A stretch of 22,948 bases of DNA. Origin: Pseudomonadota bacterium. GTDB lineage: Bacteria; Pseudomonadota; Alphaproteobacteria; Rhodospirillales; Magnetospirillaceae. Positions 6,546 through 13,608 of the stretch are shown here, piece after piece (within the stretch, counting starts at the first letter, position 1; every line of letters starts with the position of its first letter). The stretch lies in NCBI GenBank assembly GCA_023458315.1, contig JAEXAH010000045.1, forward strand, positions 1-22,948, written 5' to 3'. Below the pieces are notes generated by a model, which saw only the letters and a list, made by a program, of their open reading frames with translations, made no database searches and was not told the DNA's origin. The translations under genes and the position numbers were made by a program.

Positions 6546-7061
6546 TTATTTGTCCGGCCGTCCGCGCGGGGCAAAGCCGTGTTTGCCGCGCATTTCCCGT
6601 TCGTATTCCAGCGACCAGCGGACGTTGGGATAGGCCAGATCGGCCCACGGGATGTCGTCCCACGCGAACAGCCCCACCTCCAGGCTTTCGATCCCGGCGG
6701 CGAAATCGGGCGCGGTCATGCGGGCCCGATAGATCATGTGCACCTGGCTGATCTCGGGGATGGAATAGATGGCCAGCAGGGCGTCGATCTCGGCGCGGGC
6801 CTGGGCTTCCTCCCACACTTCGCGCAGGGCGCCCTGCTCGGTGGTTTCGTGCAGTTCCATGTAGCCGACGGGCATGGTCCAATAGCCCAGGCGCGGTTCG
6901 ATGCCGCGGCGGCACAGCAGGTACTTGTCTTCCCAGGTGCAGACGGCGCCGACGATCACCTTGGGGTTCTCGTACAGCACGAAGCCGCAATCGCCGCAAA
7001 CCAGACGTTCGCGGTCGTCGCCTTCGGGTACGGCACGGATGACGGGTCCTTGCGGGCTCAT
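6546..7061 (-). CDS. Nudix hydrolase, ADP-ribose pyrophosphatase-like
   Basis: The 171-residue protein begins with a short zinc-ribbon-like element (VCGDCGFVLYENPK, residues 21-34) typical of a group of Nudix enzymes. The Nudix box spans residues 66-88: GYMELHE, then seven residues, then REVWEEAQA. It fits GX5EX7REUXEE, with the metal-binding Glu residues present, but the Gly two residues after EE is replaced by Gln. The enzyme should hydrolyse a nucleoside-diphosphate-linked substrate; the substrate cannot be set from sequence. The ATG is at 7059-7061. It lies 36 nt downstream of a small Gly-rich gene on the same strand. Confidence 0.93.
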   Translation of the reverse strand: MSPQGPVIRAVPEGDDRERLVCGDCGFVLYENPKVIVGAVCTWEDKYLLCRRGIEPRLGYWTMPVGYMELHETTEQGALREVWEEAQARAEIDALLAIYSIPEISQVHMIYRARMTAPDFAAGIESLEVGLFAWDDIPWADLAYPNVRWSLEYEREMRGKHGFAPRGRPDK

Positions 7062-7097
7062 GGCGCCAGTGTGAAGAAGCCGTCGCCGTCCGGCAAG

Positions 7098-7352
7098 CTA
7101 AACCAGAATGTCCAGATAGGTTCCGCGCGCGGCGCGGCGGTCCAACTGGTCCTCGGGGAAGTCGGCGGGCAGCATGCGGCTGCCACGCGGGCCGAACGCG
7201 CCGCGCGGGGTGGTGGCGCCGCCGCCCGCTGCCGCCGTGACCGCGCCGCCGCCGGAACCGGACGCGGCGCCGCCGACCCCGGACACCTGACGCAGCAGGT
7301 CCATGCCCAGTGTGGAACGCCCAGATCCGATGCGGCCGGAATCGTCAGCCAT
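7098..7352 (-). CDS. Small Gly/Ala-rich protein, function unknown
   Basis: The predicted 84-residue protein starts at ATG 7350-7352 (MADDSGRIGSGRSTLGMDLL), with GGGGA six bases upstream. A TTG four codons earlier is less likely. The middle (about residues 28-53) is a flexible Gly/Ala/Ser run. The C-terminal 30 residues look more constrained: SRMLPADFPEDQLDRRAARG then TYLDILV. There is no signal peptide or membrane segment. A flexible linker between two short motifs suggests a partner-binding protein rather than an enzyme. It is divergent from the unknown gene at 7455 and lies 36 nt upstream of the Nudix gene. I do not recognise the family. Confidence 0.65.
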   Translation of the reverse strand: MADDSGRIGSGRSTLGMDLLRQVSGVGGAASGSGGGAVTAAAGGGATTPRGAFGPRGSRMLPADFPEDQLDRRAARGTYLDILV

Positions 7353-7454
7353 GATGGTCCCCAAAACCCGAATTCAGCCCACATCATAGCATCGCCCCCG
7401 CCGAAGGGCCAGGACTCGCGGTTGTCCTTGCCCCTTTCCCGCGTCTGGGGCTAA

Positions 7455-8288
7455 ATGGGCCGTATGAACGCCGCAACCGCCCCTTCCCGGCCTGTCCTGT
7501 CGCCCCCCGGCGATTTGGCGGCGCATTTCATGGAATGCGGGGCGCTGAATACCAACCTGACCCTGGCGCCGGGCGAGCGCATGGTCATCACCGACGATTT
7601 GCTGAACGGCCGCATCGGCGATTTCGCCGCCATTTCCATGGCCGCCATCGTCGCCCGCGACGCCCAGGTGGCCAAGGCGGCGGTGTTGCCGCTGGGCGTG
7701 GCGGCGTCGCGCATGACCGGCAAGGAGCGGGGCAAGTACGAACGCCTGTTCGCGCTGATCGAGGAAACCGCCTTTGACGAAGGCGTGCGCGAATCCGCCG
7801 AGACGCTGATCGCCGCCCGTTTCCGCGAAGGCCAGATCAAGGAGATCGCCGCCGAATTGGGCGGCACGGTCGGCCCGGCGCGCAAGCGCTATCGCGCCTT
7901 CCTGGACGTGGTCAAGCTGCTGGCGGCCAAGAAGATCAGCGAAAGCCTGTTCCTGGACGAATTCCTGGATTTCACCCGCACGGTGGCGGGCAAGCTGGAT
8001 TTCGGCATCTACGCCCTGTGCGTCGACCGGCTGTTCGTGTCGGGGCGCATTCCCATCGTGGTCAAGGTGTCGCTGCTGCGCGAGATCTGCAAGTATCCGC
8101 CGCTGGTGCGCAAGGAACTGATCACCAATCTGATGGCCTCGGACAAGGCCGAGCCGGAACTGGTGCGCTATGCCAACCAGGAACTGGCCGGGGTGATGAA
8201 CCGTGAACAATTGACCGAGATCATGCTGTTCACCACCCTGAAACGCGCCTGGGCCGCCCAGCGCAAGACTCCCCAGAAAACTTCCTGA
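7455..8288 (+). CDS. Helical protein of unknown function (277 aa)
   Basis: The product is soluble, with no signal peptide or membrane segment, and appears all-helical. It contains repeated helical units such as GDFAAISMAAIVARDAQVAK, EKLFALIEE-like and RESAETLIAARFREGQIKEI, and ends with ELAGVMNREQLTEIMLFTTL. Even amphipathic helices and length would be compatible with a HEAT- or DUF2336-like scaffold, but no diagnostic motif is visible. The start is ATG 7455; ATG 7464 is an alternative three codons on. It is divergent from the small Gly-rich gene, and a quinone-oxidoreductase gene follows after 19 nt, so those two are probably cotranscribed. I do not assign a function. Confidence 0.75.
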   Translation: MGRMNAATAPSRPVLSPPGDLAAHFMECGALNTNLTLAPGERMVITDDLLNGRIGDFAAISMAAIVARDAQVAKAAVLPLGVAASRMTGKERGKYERLFALIEETAFDEGVRESAETLIAARFREGQIKEIAAELGGTVGPARKRYRAFLDVVKLLAAKKISESLFLDEFLDFTRTVAGKLDFGIYALCVDRLFVSGRIPIVVKVSLLREICKYPPLVRKELITNLMASDKAEPELVRYANQELAGVMNREQLTEIMLFTTLKRAWAAQRKTPQKTS

Positions 8289-8307
8289 TTTCATAGGGTT
8301 TCCCCCC

Positions 8308-9282
8308 ATGCGTGCCATCGTCTGCCCCGCCTTCGGCGCCGCTCTCGACCTGCGCGACATCGATCCGCCGCCGCTTGGCCCCACCCAGGTGCGCATCCGC
8401 GTGGCCGCCGCCGGGGTCAATTTCGCCGACACCCTGTTCATCCAGGGCAAATACCAGGAAAAGGTGGCGCCGCCGCTGATCCCCGGCATGGAACTGGCGG
8501 GAACGGTGATCGAATTGGGCAGCCAGGTGTCCGGCCTGACGGTGGGCGACCGGGTGATGGCGGCCGTCACCGGCGGTGCCTTTGCCGAGCAGGCGGTGGC
8601 CGAGCAAACCGACGTGGTGCGGCTGCCCGATTCCCTGGATTTCGTCACCGCCGCCGGGTTTCCGGTGGCCTATGGCACGTCGCATCTGGGCCTCAAGGGT
8701 AAGGCCGGGTTGCGGCCGGGCGAGGTGCTGGTGGTGCATGGCGCGGCGGGCGGGGTCGGCCTGACGGCGGTCGAAGTGGGTGTCGCCCTGGGCGCCACGG
8801 TGATCGCCACCGCCGGTGGACCCGACAAGGTCCAGGTGGCGCTGGATCACGGCGCCCATCACGGCATCGATTACAAGGCCGAGGATATCCGCGAACGGGT
8901 CAAGGCCCTGACCGGCGGGCGCGGCGCCGATGTCATTTATGACCCGGTGGGCGGCACGGTGTTCGATGCCAGCTTGCGCTCGGTGGCGCCCGATGGCCGG
9001 ATTCTGGTGATCGGTTTCGCCTCGGGCACTGTGCCGCAGATTCCCGCCAACATCCTGCTGGTCAAGAACGTCACGGTGATCGGCTATTGGTGGGGGGCCT
9101 ATCGCAAGCTGAACCCGACGCTGCTCCAGGCTTCGCTGGCCGAATGCGTGCAATGGTGGGCCGACGGCAAGTTGCGGCCGCTGGTGTCGCAAACCCTGCC
9201 GCTGGAGCGGGCGGCCGACGCCCTGGACCTGCTGAGAACCCGTGCCGCCACCGGCAAGGTCGTCCTCACCGTGGCGCCCTGA
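8308..9282 (+). CDS. NADPH:quinone oxidoreductase-like medium-chain dehydrogenase
   Basis: The 324-residue protein is a zinc-free member of the medium-chain dehydrogenase/reductase superfamily. The N-terminal GroES-like domain shows VAAAGVNFADTLFIQGKYQ and the PGMELAGTV signature (about residues 53-63). The Rossmann domain has the nucleotide motif HGAAGGVGLTAVEVGVALGA (about residues 148-167), followed by DPVGGTVFDASLRSVAPDGR. The zinc-ligand Cys/His pattern of alcohol dehydrogenases is absent. Such enzymes reduce quinones or enones with NADPH. The true substrate is unknown. The start is ATG 8308, 19 nt after the upstream helical-protein gene. Confidence 0.92.
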   Translation: MRAIVCPAFGAALDLRDIDPPPLGPTQVRIRVAAAGVNFADTLFIQGKYQEKVAPPLIPGMELAGTVIELGSQVSGLTVGDRVMAAVTGGAFAEQAVAEQTDVVRLPDSLDFVTAAGFPVAYGTSHLGLKGKAGLRPGEVLVVHGAAGGVGLTAVEVGVALGATVIATAGGPDKVQVALDHGAHHGIDYKAEDIRERVKALTGGRGADVIYDPVGGTVFDASLRSVAPDGRILVIGFASGTVPQIPANILLVKNVTVIGYWWGAYRKLNPTLLQASLAECVQWWADGKLRPLVSQTLPLERAADALDLLRTRAATGKVVLTVAP

Positions 9283-9345
9283 CGGCGGTTTTCCGCCAAA
9301 CCGCAAGGAACGCCCGCAAGGGCCCTTCGCAATTCCGTGAAGACC

Positions 9346-9375
9346 AAAAAAAAGGAGGGGCCGAAGCCCCTCCTT
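9346..9375 (-). terminator. Rho-independent terminator of the flagellin gene, UUCG loop
   Basis: A 10-bp perfect stem is formed by 9352-9361 and 9366-9375. On the minus strand the loop reads TTCG, closed by C-G, the very stable cUUCGg tetraloop. A run of eight T residues (A 9346-9353 on the plus strand) continues from the stem base. It lies 20 bp after the flagellin stop, as expected for a highly expressed gene. Confidence 0.95.
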
Positions 9376-9395
9376 CCGAAGAACCGTGTTGCCGA

Positions 9396-10595
9396 TTAAC
9401 GGAACAGGCTGAGGATACCCTGCTCGGCCTGACCAGCGAACGACAGGGCCTGAACGCCCAGCTGCTGACGGGTTTGCAGAGCAAGCAAGTTGGCGCCTTC
9501 CTCGTTCAGGTCGGCCAGGTTCAGCTTGCCGGCACCAGCGGTCAGGGTGTTCACGTAGTTCTTGGTGAAGTCCAGACGGGTCTGGAGCAAGGACACGTTG
9601 GAACCCAGCTTCTGGGCGACCGAACGAACCGTGGTCAGGTTGGTTTCGAGGTCGGTGATCATGTTGTTGAGGGTGTCGGAGAACCCGACGCCGATATAGG
9701 TCTTCTTGGCGACCTCGGTGGTCTGGATCGAGGTGGCGCCGCTGCTGGTGAAGGCCGAGAAGCCCGCCACGTTGGCGGCGGTGGCAGCGCTGCTGGCGGC
9801 GAGGGTGAAGGTGAAGACTTCACCGGCGCTCAGCACGTTGGTGTTGCCTACCGCCGTGCCCAACGCGATGGTGCCAGCGGTGCCGATCGAAAGCGTGACC
9901 GTGTTGCTGCCCAGCGAGAAGCTGATCGAGCTGCCATCGTTGGCGGTGGTCAGGGTGACGTCCGACGATTGCGCCATGGTGACGACGATGGTCGACGCCG
10001 TGGTGAAGGTCGTGCCGGCGCTGACGGCGCGGGTGTTGAACAGGGCGGCGGTCGAGGCGCTGGCGTTCTCGATGGTGGTGACGCTCAGGCCGTTGACGCC
10101 GACGGTCAGGTCTTCCGACTGGACGGACAGGGTCGAAGCGGTGAGGTTCGAGAAGTCGACGCGCAGGGTCTGGCCGGTACCGGCGACCAGGTTCAGGCCC
10201 TGGTAGGTGGAGTCGTTCGCCAGATTGTTGATCTGGTTGCGCAGATCGGTGAACTGGGTGACGACGGTGCTGATCTGGGACGAGGTGGTGGCCGACTTGG
10301 CCGACAGCACCAGACCCTTGAGCTGCTTGACCAGGGATTCGATGCCGTCCACCGCGTTGGTCGCGGCGGTCAGGGTCGAGATGCCCTGATCGATCGAGTC
10401 CTTCTTCGCCGTGAAGTCCGAGGCGCGGTCGTTCAGGCCCTTGGCCTGGAAGTAGGACACCGGATCGTCAACGGCGCTGGCGACCTTCAGGCCGGTCGAC
10501 AGACGGCCCTGAGTGCGGTTGATCAGTTCGGTGGTGCCCTGCAGCGACAGCAGGTTGGAACGAACGGCGGCGGAAAGGGTGACGTTACCAGCCAT
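9396..10595 (-). CDS. Flagellin, filament subunit
   Basis: The 399-residue protein has the flagellin plan. The conserved N-terminal D0/D1 helices (residues 1 to about 140) carry NRTQGRLSTGLKVASAVDDP, and the conserved C-terminal part (from about 300) ends ALSFAGQAEQGILSLFR. The central region is Ser/Thr/Ala-rich with repeated short beta-type stretches, which is where surface domains and O-glycosylation sites lie in other flagellins. There are no cysteines, as usual. The start is ATG 10593-10595, with GGAG eight bases upstream. It is single, with its own promoter and a strong terminator, and faces the Maf glycosyltransferase gene. It is the likely acceptor of the nonulosonate sugar made by the downstream loci. 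Confidence 0.97.
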   Translation of the reverse strand: MAGNVTLSAAVRSNLLSLQGTTELINRTQGRLSTGLKVASAVDDPVSYFQAKGLNDRASDFTAKKDSIDQGISTLTAATNAVDGIESLVKQLKGLVLSAKSATTSSQISTVVTQFTDLRNQINNLANDSTYQGLNLVAGTGQTLRVDFSNLTASTLSVQSEDLTVGVNGLSVTTIENASASTAALFNTRAVSAGTTFTTASTIVVTMAQSSDVTLTTANDGSSISFSLGSNTVTLSIGTAGTIALGTAVGNTNVLSAGEVFTFTLAASSAATAANVAGFSAFTSSGATSIQTTEVAKKTYIGVGFSDTLNNMITDLETNLTTVRSVAQKLGSNVSLLQTRLDFTKNYVNTLTAGAGKLNLADLNEEGANLLALQTRQQLGVQALSFAGQAEQGILSLFR

Positions 10596-10622
10596 GATGG
10601 TGACTCCATTCTAGAGATCATA

Positions 10623-10639
10623 GCGAGCTTCTTGCTCGC
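10623..10639 (-). promoter_or_regulatory. Hairpin in the flagellin mRNA leader
   Basis: GCGAGC (10623-10628) and GCTCGC (10634-10639) form a perfect 6-bp stem with a 5-base loop. It ends 28 bases before the flagellin ATG, within the predicted 5' leader. Leader structures are targets of FlbT-type control of flagellin mRNA in Caulobacter; a similar role here is only an inference. Confidence 0.45.
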
Positions 10640-10666
10640 GGCCCCCTTACTTGGAGGCTATCTCGA

Positions 10667-10695
10667 ATAGTACGGTCTTCGCGGCCCCGTTGCAA
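10667..10695 (-). promoter_or_regulatory. Candidate sigma-70-type promoter of flagellin
   Basis: On the minus strand TTGCAA (10690-10695) and TACTAT (10667-10672) are separated by exactly 17 bp. Each matches the -35 or -10 consensus at four of six positions. The predicted start near 10660 gives a leader of about 65 bases. No well-spaced sigma-54 site was found. Confidence 0.45.
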
Positions 10696-10742
10696 GCCGT
10701 TTGGTGCCGATCGAAGCAGAATGGAAGGTATTCCGCTGAAGA

Positions 10743-10757
10743 TTAACTTCGCGTTAA
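10743..10757. promoter_or_regulatory. CtrA-like box, TTAA-N7-TTAA (exact), flagellin/maf region
   Basis: TTAACTTCGCGTTAA matches the CtrA consensus exactly and sits inside a perfect 6-bp inverted repeat, ATTAAC/GTTAAT (10742-10758). It is 47 bp upstream of the flagellin -35 element and about 120 bp before the maf reading frame. It shares the form of the boxes at 3511-3525 and 3544-3558. Confidence 0.55.
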
Positions 10758-10878
10758 TTTGTTCCTATTCCGCATTCTGGCAATGAAGGCGGCATCGCTG
10801 CGCTGTCTGGGGCAGCGCGGCGAGATGGCGGAGAATATGGGGTCTCATCGTTCGCTCACCAAATCTTAACGCTCTTGT

Positions 10879-12855
10879 GTGACCCTCTTGGCAGCCATAG
10901 AAAGTGGGGGTGGGAAATTGTCTTCGAAAGATGATTTGTCTCAAAAAGATTTATTTGAAAGAAATCTGGCATTCTTCCAAAAGAATGTCCCCTCTCTCTA
11001 TGAAAAGGTCAAGAACTACGGAGATGTTTTATCATCTCTGGTTCCGGTCGGTGACGACGATTGGGATGTGGAGCTGCGCGGTGTCCGGCTTTATGGCCAG
11101 GGCGCCCGGGCGGCGCTGGATGATCAGTTGAAGGAGGGGGGGCACTGGACACGCATTTCCACCAGCCCGCCGGGCGACAAGTCGACGGATGTCCATTCCG
11201 CCATCTTCAAGAACGCTTTACAGAAGCGCGCCAAGGACCTGGGCATAGATGTCGGTGTCAATTGGTATGACAACGAAACGTTCTATCTGGTGATCTTTGG
11301 TGTTGGTCTGGGGGTGCATCTGCGCCCTATGGTAGAGAAGGTCAAGTGTAGAGCTTTGGTTTTGGTTGAGCCTAACACGGAATTTCTGATCCACAGCATG
11401 TCGTTGATGGATTGGGAAGATTTGGTTCTGTTCTGTAAGGAGCGGGGAACCACGCTGTATTGGGTCGTCAACGACCGTGACATCGTCATCGCCTCCGAGA
11501 TCCAGTCGCTGGTCCGCCTTGTCACGGTTGCCGAGGTGGACGGGATGACGCTGTTCACCCTGTATCACAACGCCCACATGGCGTCGGCGCTGTCCTTGAT
11601 CCTGCGCGAGTCCGGGGTGTTGCTCAGCGGTCTGGGGTGGCTGGACGACGAATTGCTGATGGTCCGCAATTCGGTGATGAATCTGCGTGATGAACGGCCC
11701 CTGATCTTTCGCAAGGCCGTCGATTACTGTGACTGGCCGGTATTCGTGGTGGGCTCGGGGCCATCGCTGGAAAACGATCTCGACGTCATCGCCGCCAACG
11801 CCCACAAGGCGGTGATCATCGCCTGCGGCACCGGTCTGGCGCCATTGCTGCGCCGGGGTGTCCGTCCCGATTTCTACATGGAACTGGAGAACCTGCCGCA
11901 AAGCTATGTGTTCCTGGATTCGATCCGCCAGAAATACAGTCTGGAAGGCATCACCCTGGTCGGCACCACCACCATCGACCCGCGCATCGCGCCGCTGTTC
12001 GACCGGGTGGTCTATTTCCTGCGCAACGGCCTGGCCTCGAGCCCGCTGTTCACCGTCGATCCGGAAACCGATCTGTCCTGGGTCAACCCCACGGTCGGCA
12101 ACACCGGTCTAGCCTATGCCCTGGGGGCCCGTTTCCGCGAGTTCTATCTGTTCGGCATCGATCTGGGTGCCAAGGACCCCCAGAAGCACCATTGCGACGA
12201 CACGCCCTACATGACCGGCCTGTTGCCGTTCGAGAACCCGATGACCGACATGCTGCCGGGCAATTTCGGTGGTACCGTCTATGCGGATTCGGTGTTCCGC
12301 TGGGCCCATGATTCGTTCGAGAAGACGGTCGTCGTCCATCAACAGGGCAACCGCTTCTACAATTGTGCCGATGGCGCGCTGATCAAGGGAACGATTCCCA
12401 AGATGTCGTCGTCCATCAAGCTGCCCGAGCGGACGGAGCTCAAGGCGGCGGTGGTCGACCGCCTGCTGTCGCGCTACAGTCCCTATGGCCGCGATACCTT
12501 GGATCGGGTGTGGCAACCCGAGGAGCATTTCGCCGAGGTCGCGGCGTTCCGCGACGTTCTGCTGGAATTGTGCGCCGAGGAAAACGCCGACCATCCCGAC
12601 GATTACATCGCCAAGGTGTTCCGTCATATGTTCCCCTTTGGCCCGACCCGGCCGCCACACCATTACTTCCGTGGCTCGATGGCCTTGGCCATGCTGTGCG
12701 CCTGTCACTTCCGCAACCGGGTGCGGCCCGAGCAGCGCGAGCAATTCCGCGCCATCATGCGCGAGGAATTGGTGGCGCTGATCAATCTCATCCATGATCG
12801 GGTGGTCGAGCTTCTGAGCGACCTGCCGGAAGAAGACGAGGGCGGCCATGCCTGA
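10879..12855 (+). CDS. Maf-type motility accessory factor, flagellin glycosyltransferase
   Basis: The 658-residue protein has the Maf architecture. An N-terminal domain (to about residue 200) is followed by the central DUF115 domain (about residues 285-470), which has a sialyltransferase-like fold. Its nucleotide-sugar motif is visible as PVFVVGSGPSLENDLDVIAA, then ACGTGLAPLLRRGVRPDFYM and NTGLAYALGARFREFYLFGIDLG. Maf proteins transfer pseudaminic or legionaminic acid to flagellin Ser/Thr in the cytoplasm (family knowledge). The start is uncertain: GTG 10879 lacks a ribosome site, while TTG 10918 has GGGGGTGGG just upstream. The 5' part is far AT-richer than the rest (18 of 60 G/C at 10921-10980, 43 of 60 at 12421-12480). 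It overlaps legF by 8 nt. Confidence 0.93.
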   Translation: MTLLAAIESGGGKLSSKDDLSQKDLFERNLAFFQKNVPSLYEKVKNYGDVLSSLVPVGDDDWDVELRGVRLYGQGARAALDDQLKEGGHWTRISTSPPGDKSTDVHSAIFKNALQKRAKDLGIDVGVNWYDNETFYLVIFGVGLGVHLRPMVEKVKCRALVLVEPNTEFLIHSMSLMDWEDLVLFCKERGTTLYWVVNDRDIVIASEIQSLVRLVTVAEVDGMTLFTLYHNAHMASALSLILRESGVLLSGLGWLDDELLMVRNSVMNLRDERPLIFRKAVDYCDWPVFVVGSGPSLENDLDVIAANAHKAVIIACGTGLAPLLRRGVRPDFYMELENLPQSYVFLDSIRQKYSLEGITLVGTTTIDPRIAPLFDRVVYFLRNGLASSPLFTVDPETDLSWVNPTVGNTGLAYALGARFREFYLFGIDLGAKDPQKHHCDDTPYMTGLLPFENPMTDMLPGNFGGTVYADSVFRWAHDSFEKTVVVHQQGNRFYNCADGALIKGTIPKMSSSIKLPERTELKAAVVDRLLSRYSPYGRDTLDRVWQPEEHFAEVAAFRDVLLELCAEENADHPDDYIAKVFRHMFPFGPTRPPHHYFRGSMALAMLCACHFRNRVRPEQREQFRAIMREELVALINLIHDRVVELLSDLPEEDEGGHA

Positions 12856-13597
12856 CGTTCTGTTCCTGATGGTCGGGCGTGGCGGCTCCAAGGGGGTGCC
12901 GCGCAAGAACCTGCGCACCCTGGGCGGATTGTCACTGGTGGGGTTCAAGGCGCTGTCGGCCCGGCGCTCGAAATATTGCTCGCGGCTGGTGATCTCGACC
13001 GACGACGCCGAGATCCAGGACGAGGCCCGGCGCTTCGGCGTCGAGGTGCCGTTCACCCGCCCGGCCGAGCTGGCGGGCGACCACGCCACCAGCGAGGATG
13101 TGGTGCGCCATGCCCTGGATTGGTTCGAGACGGTCGAGGGGCGGCGTTACGACGCGGTCATGCTGCTGGAGCCCAGTTCCCCCTTTGCCCGCGCCGCCGA
13201 TTACGACGCGGCTGTCGAACTGATGGTGGCGCGCCACGCCAAGCTGGTGGTCGGCATGCGCGAGGCCGAGGTCAACCCGGTGTTCGTCGGTCCGGTCACG
13301 CCCGACGGTTCCATCGGCGGTATCGTCGACAATATCCTGGCCCTGCGGTCCAGCCGCCGCCAGGACGTGGCGCGGTCGTGGACCATGAACGGCGCGCTGT
13401 ATCTGTTCGCCTGGGACGAGTTCAAGGCGACGGGCCGCATCTATTCCGATCCGGCGGCATCCTACGGCCTGGAAATGTCGCCCGCCCATTCCATCGAGAT
13501 CGAGCGCCCCGCCGATTTGGATTACGCCGCCTTCGCCGTCGAGCATGGCTTGCTCGACCTGGGCGACTGGCAGGACGCCCTTAATCCGCGCAAGTGA
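12848..13597 (+). CDS. legF: CMP-nonulosonate synthetase, LegF/NeuA type
   Basis: The 249-residue protein is an acylneuraminate cytidylyltransferase. The CTP-binding signature RGGSKGVPRKNL is at residues 11-22. It is followed by LVISTDDAEIQDEARRFGVE, then TRPAELAGDHATSEDVV, and the substrate-region motif LLEPSSPFARAADYD (PTSP in many relatives). The enzyme would join CMP to the nine-carbon sugar made by the LegB-LegI pathway encoded at 17728-22948, producing the donor for Maf. The ATG at 12848 overlaps the maf stop by 8 nt, and the aminotransferase follows immediately. Legionaminate rather than pseudaminate or sialate specificity is inferred from the neighbouring biosynthetic genes. Confidence 0.92.
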   Translation: MPDVLFLMVGRGGSKGVPRKNLRTLGGLSLVGFKALSARRSKYCSRLVISTDDAEIQDEARRFGVEVPFTRPAELAGDHATSEDVVRHALDWFETVEGRRYDAVMLLEPSSPFARAADYDAAVELMVARHAKLVVGMREAEVNPVFVGPVTPDGSIGGIVDNILALRSSRRQDVARSWTMNGALYLFAWDEFKATGRIYSDPAASYGLEMSPAHSIEIERPADLDYAAFAVEHGLLDLGDWQDALNPRK

Positions 13598-13608
13598 CGG
13601 AGATCGTC

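Noticed and set aside
9283..9320. Small hairpins after the quinone-oxidoreductase gene (GGCGG/CCGCC and GCCC/GGGC)
   Set aside because: Stems of four or five pairs and no T run on the plus strand; not strong enough to call.
10692..10708. Possible sigma-54 promoter for flagellin (GGCAC ... TTGC on the minus strand)
   Set aside because: The GG and GC pairs are 13 bp apart; the sigma-54 element needs 10. A sigma-70-type pair with 17-bp spacing fits better.
11218..11901. Antisense reading frame within maf
   Set aside because: Low-complexity His/Gln/Arg-rich translation opposite a conserved Maf domain; no ribosome site.
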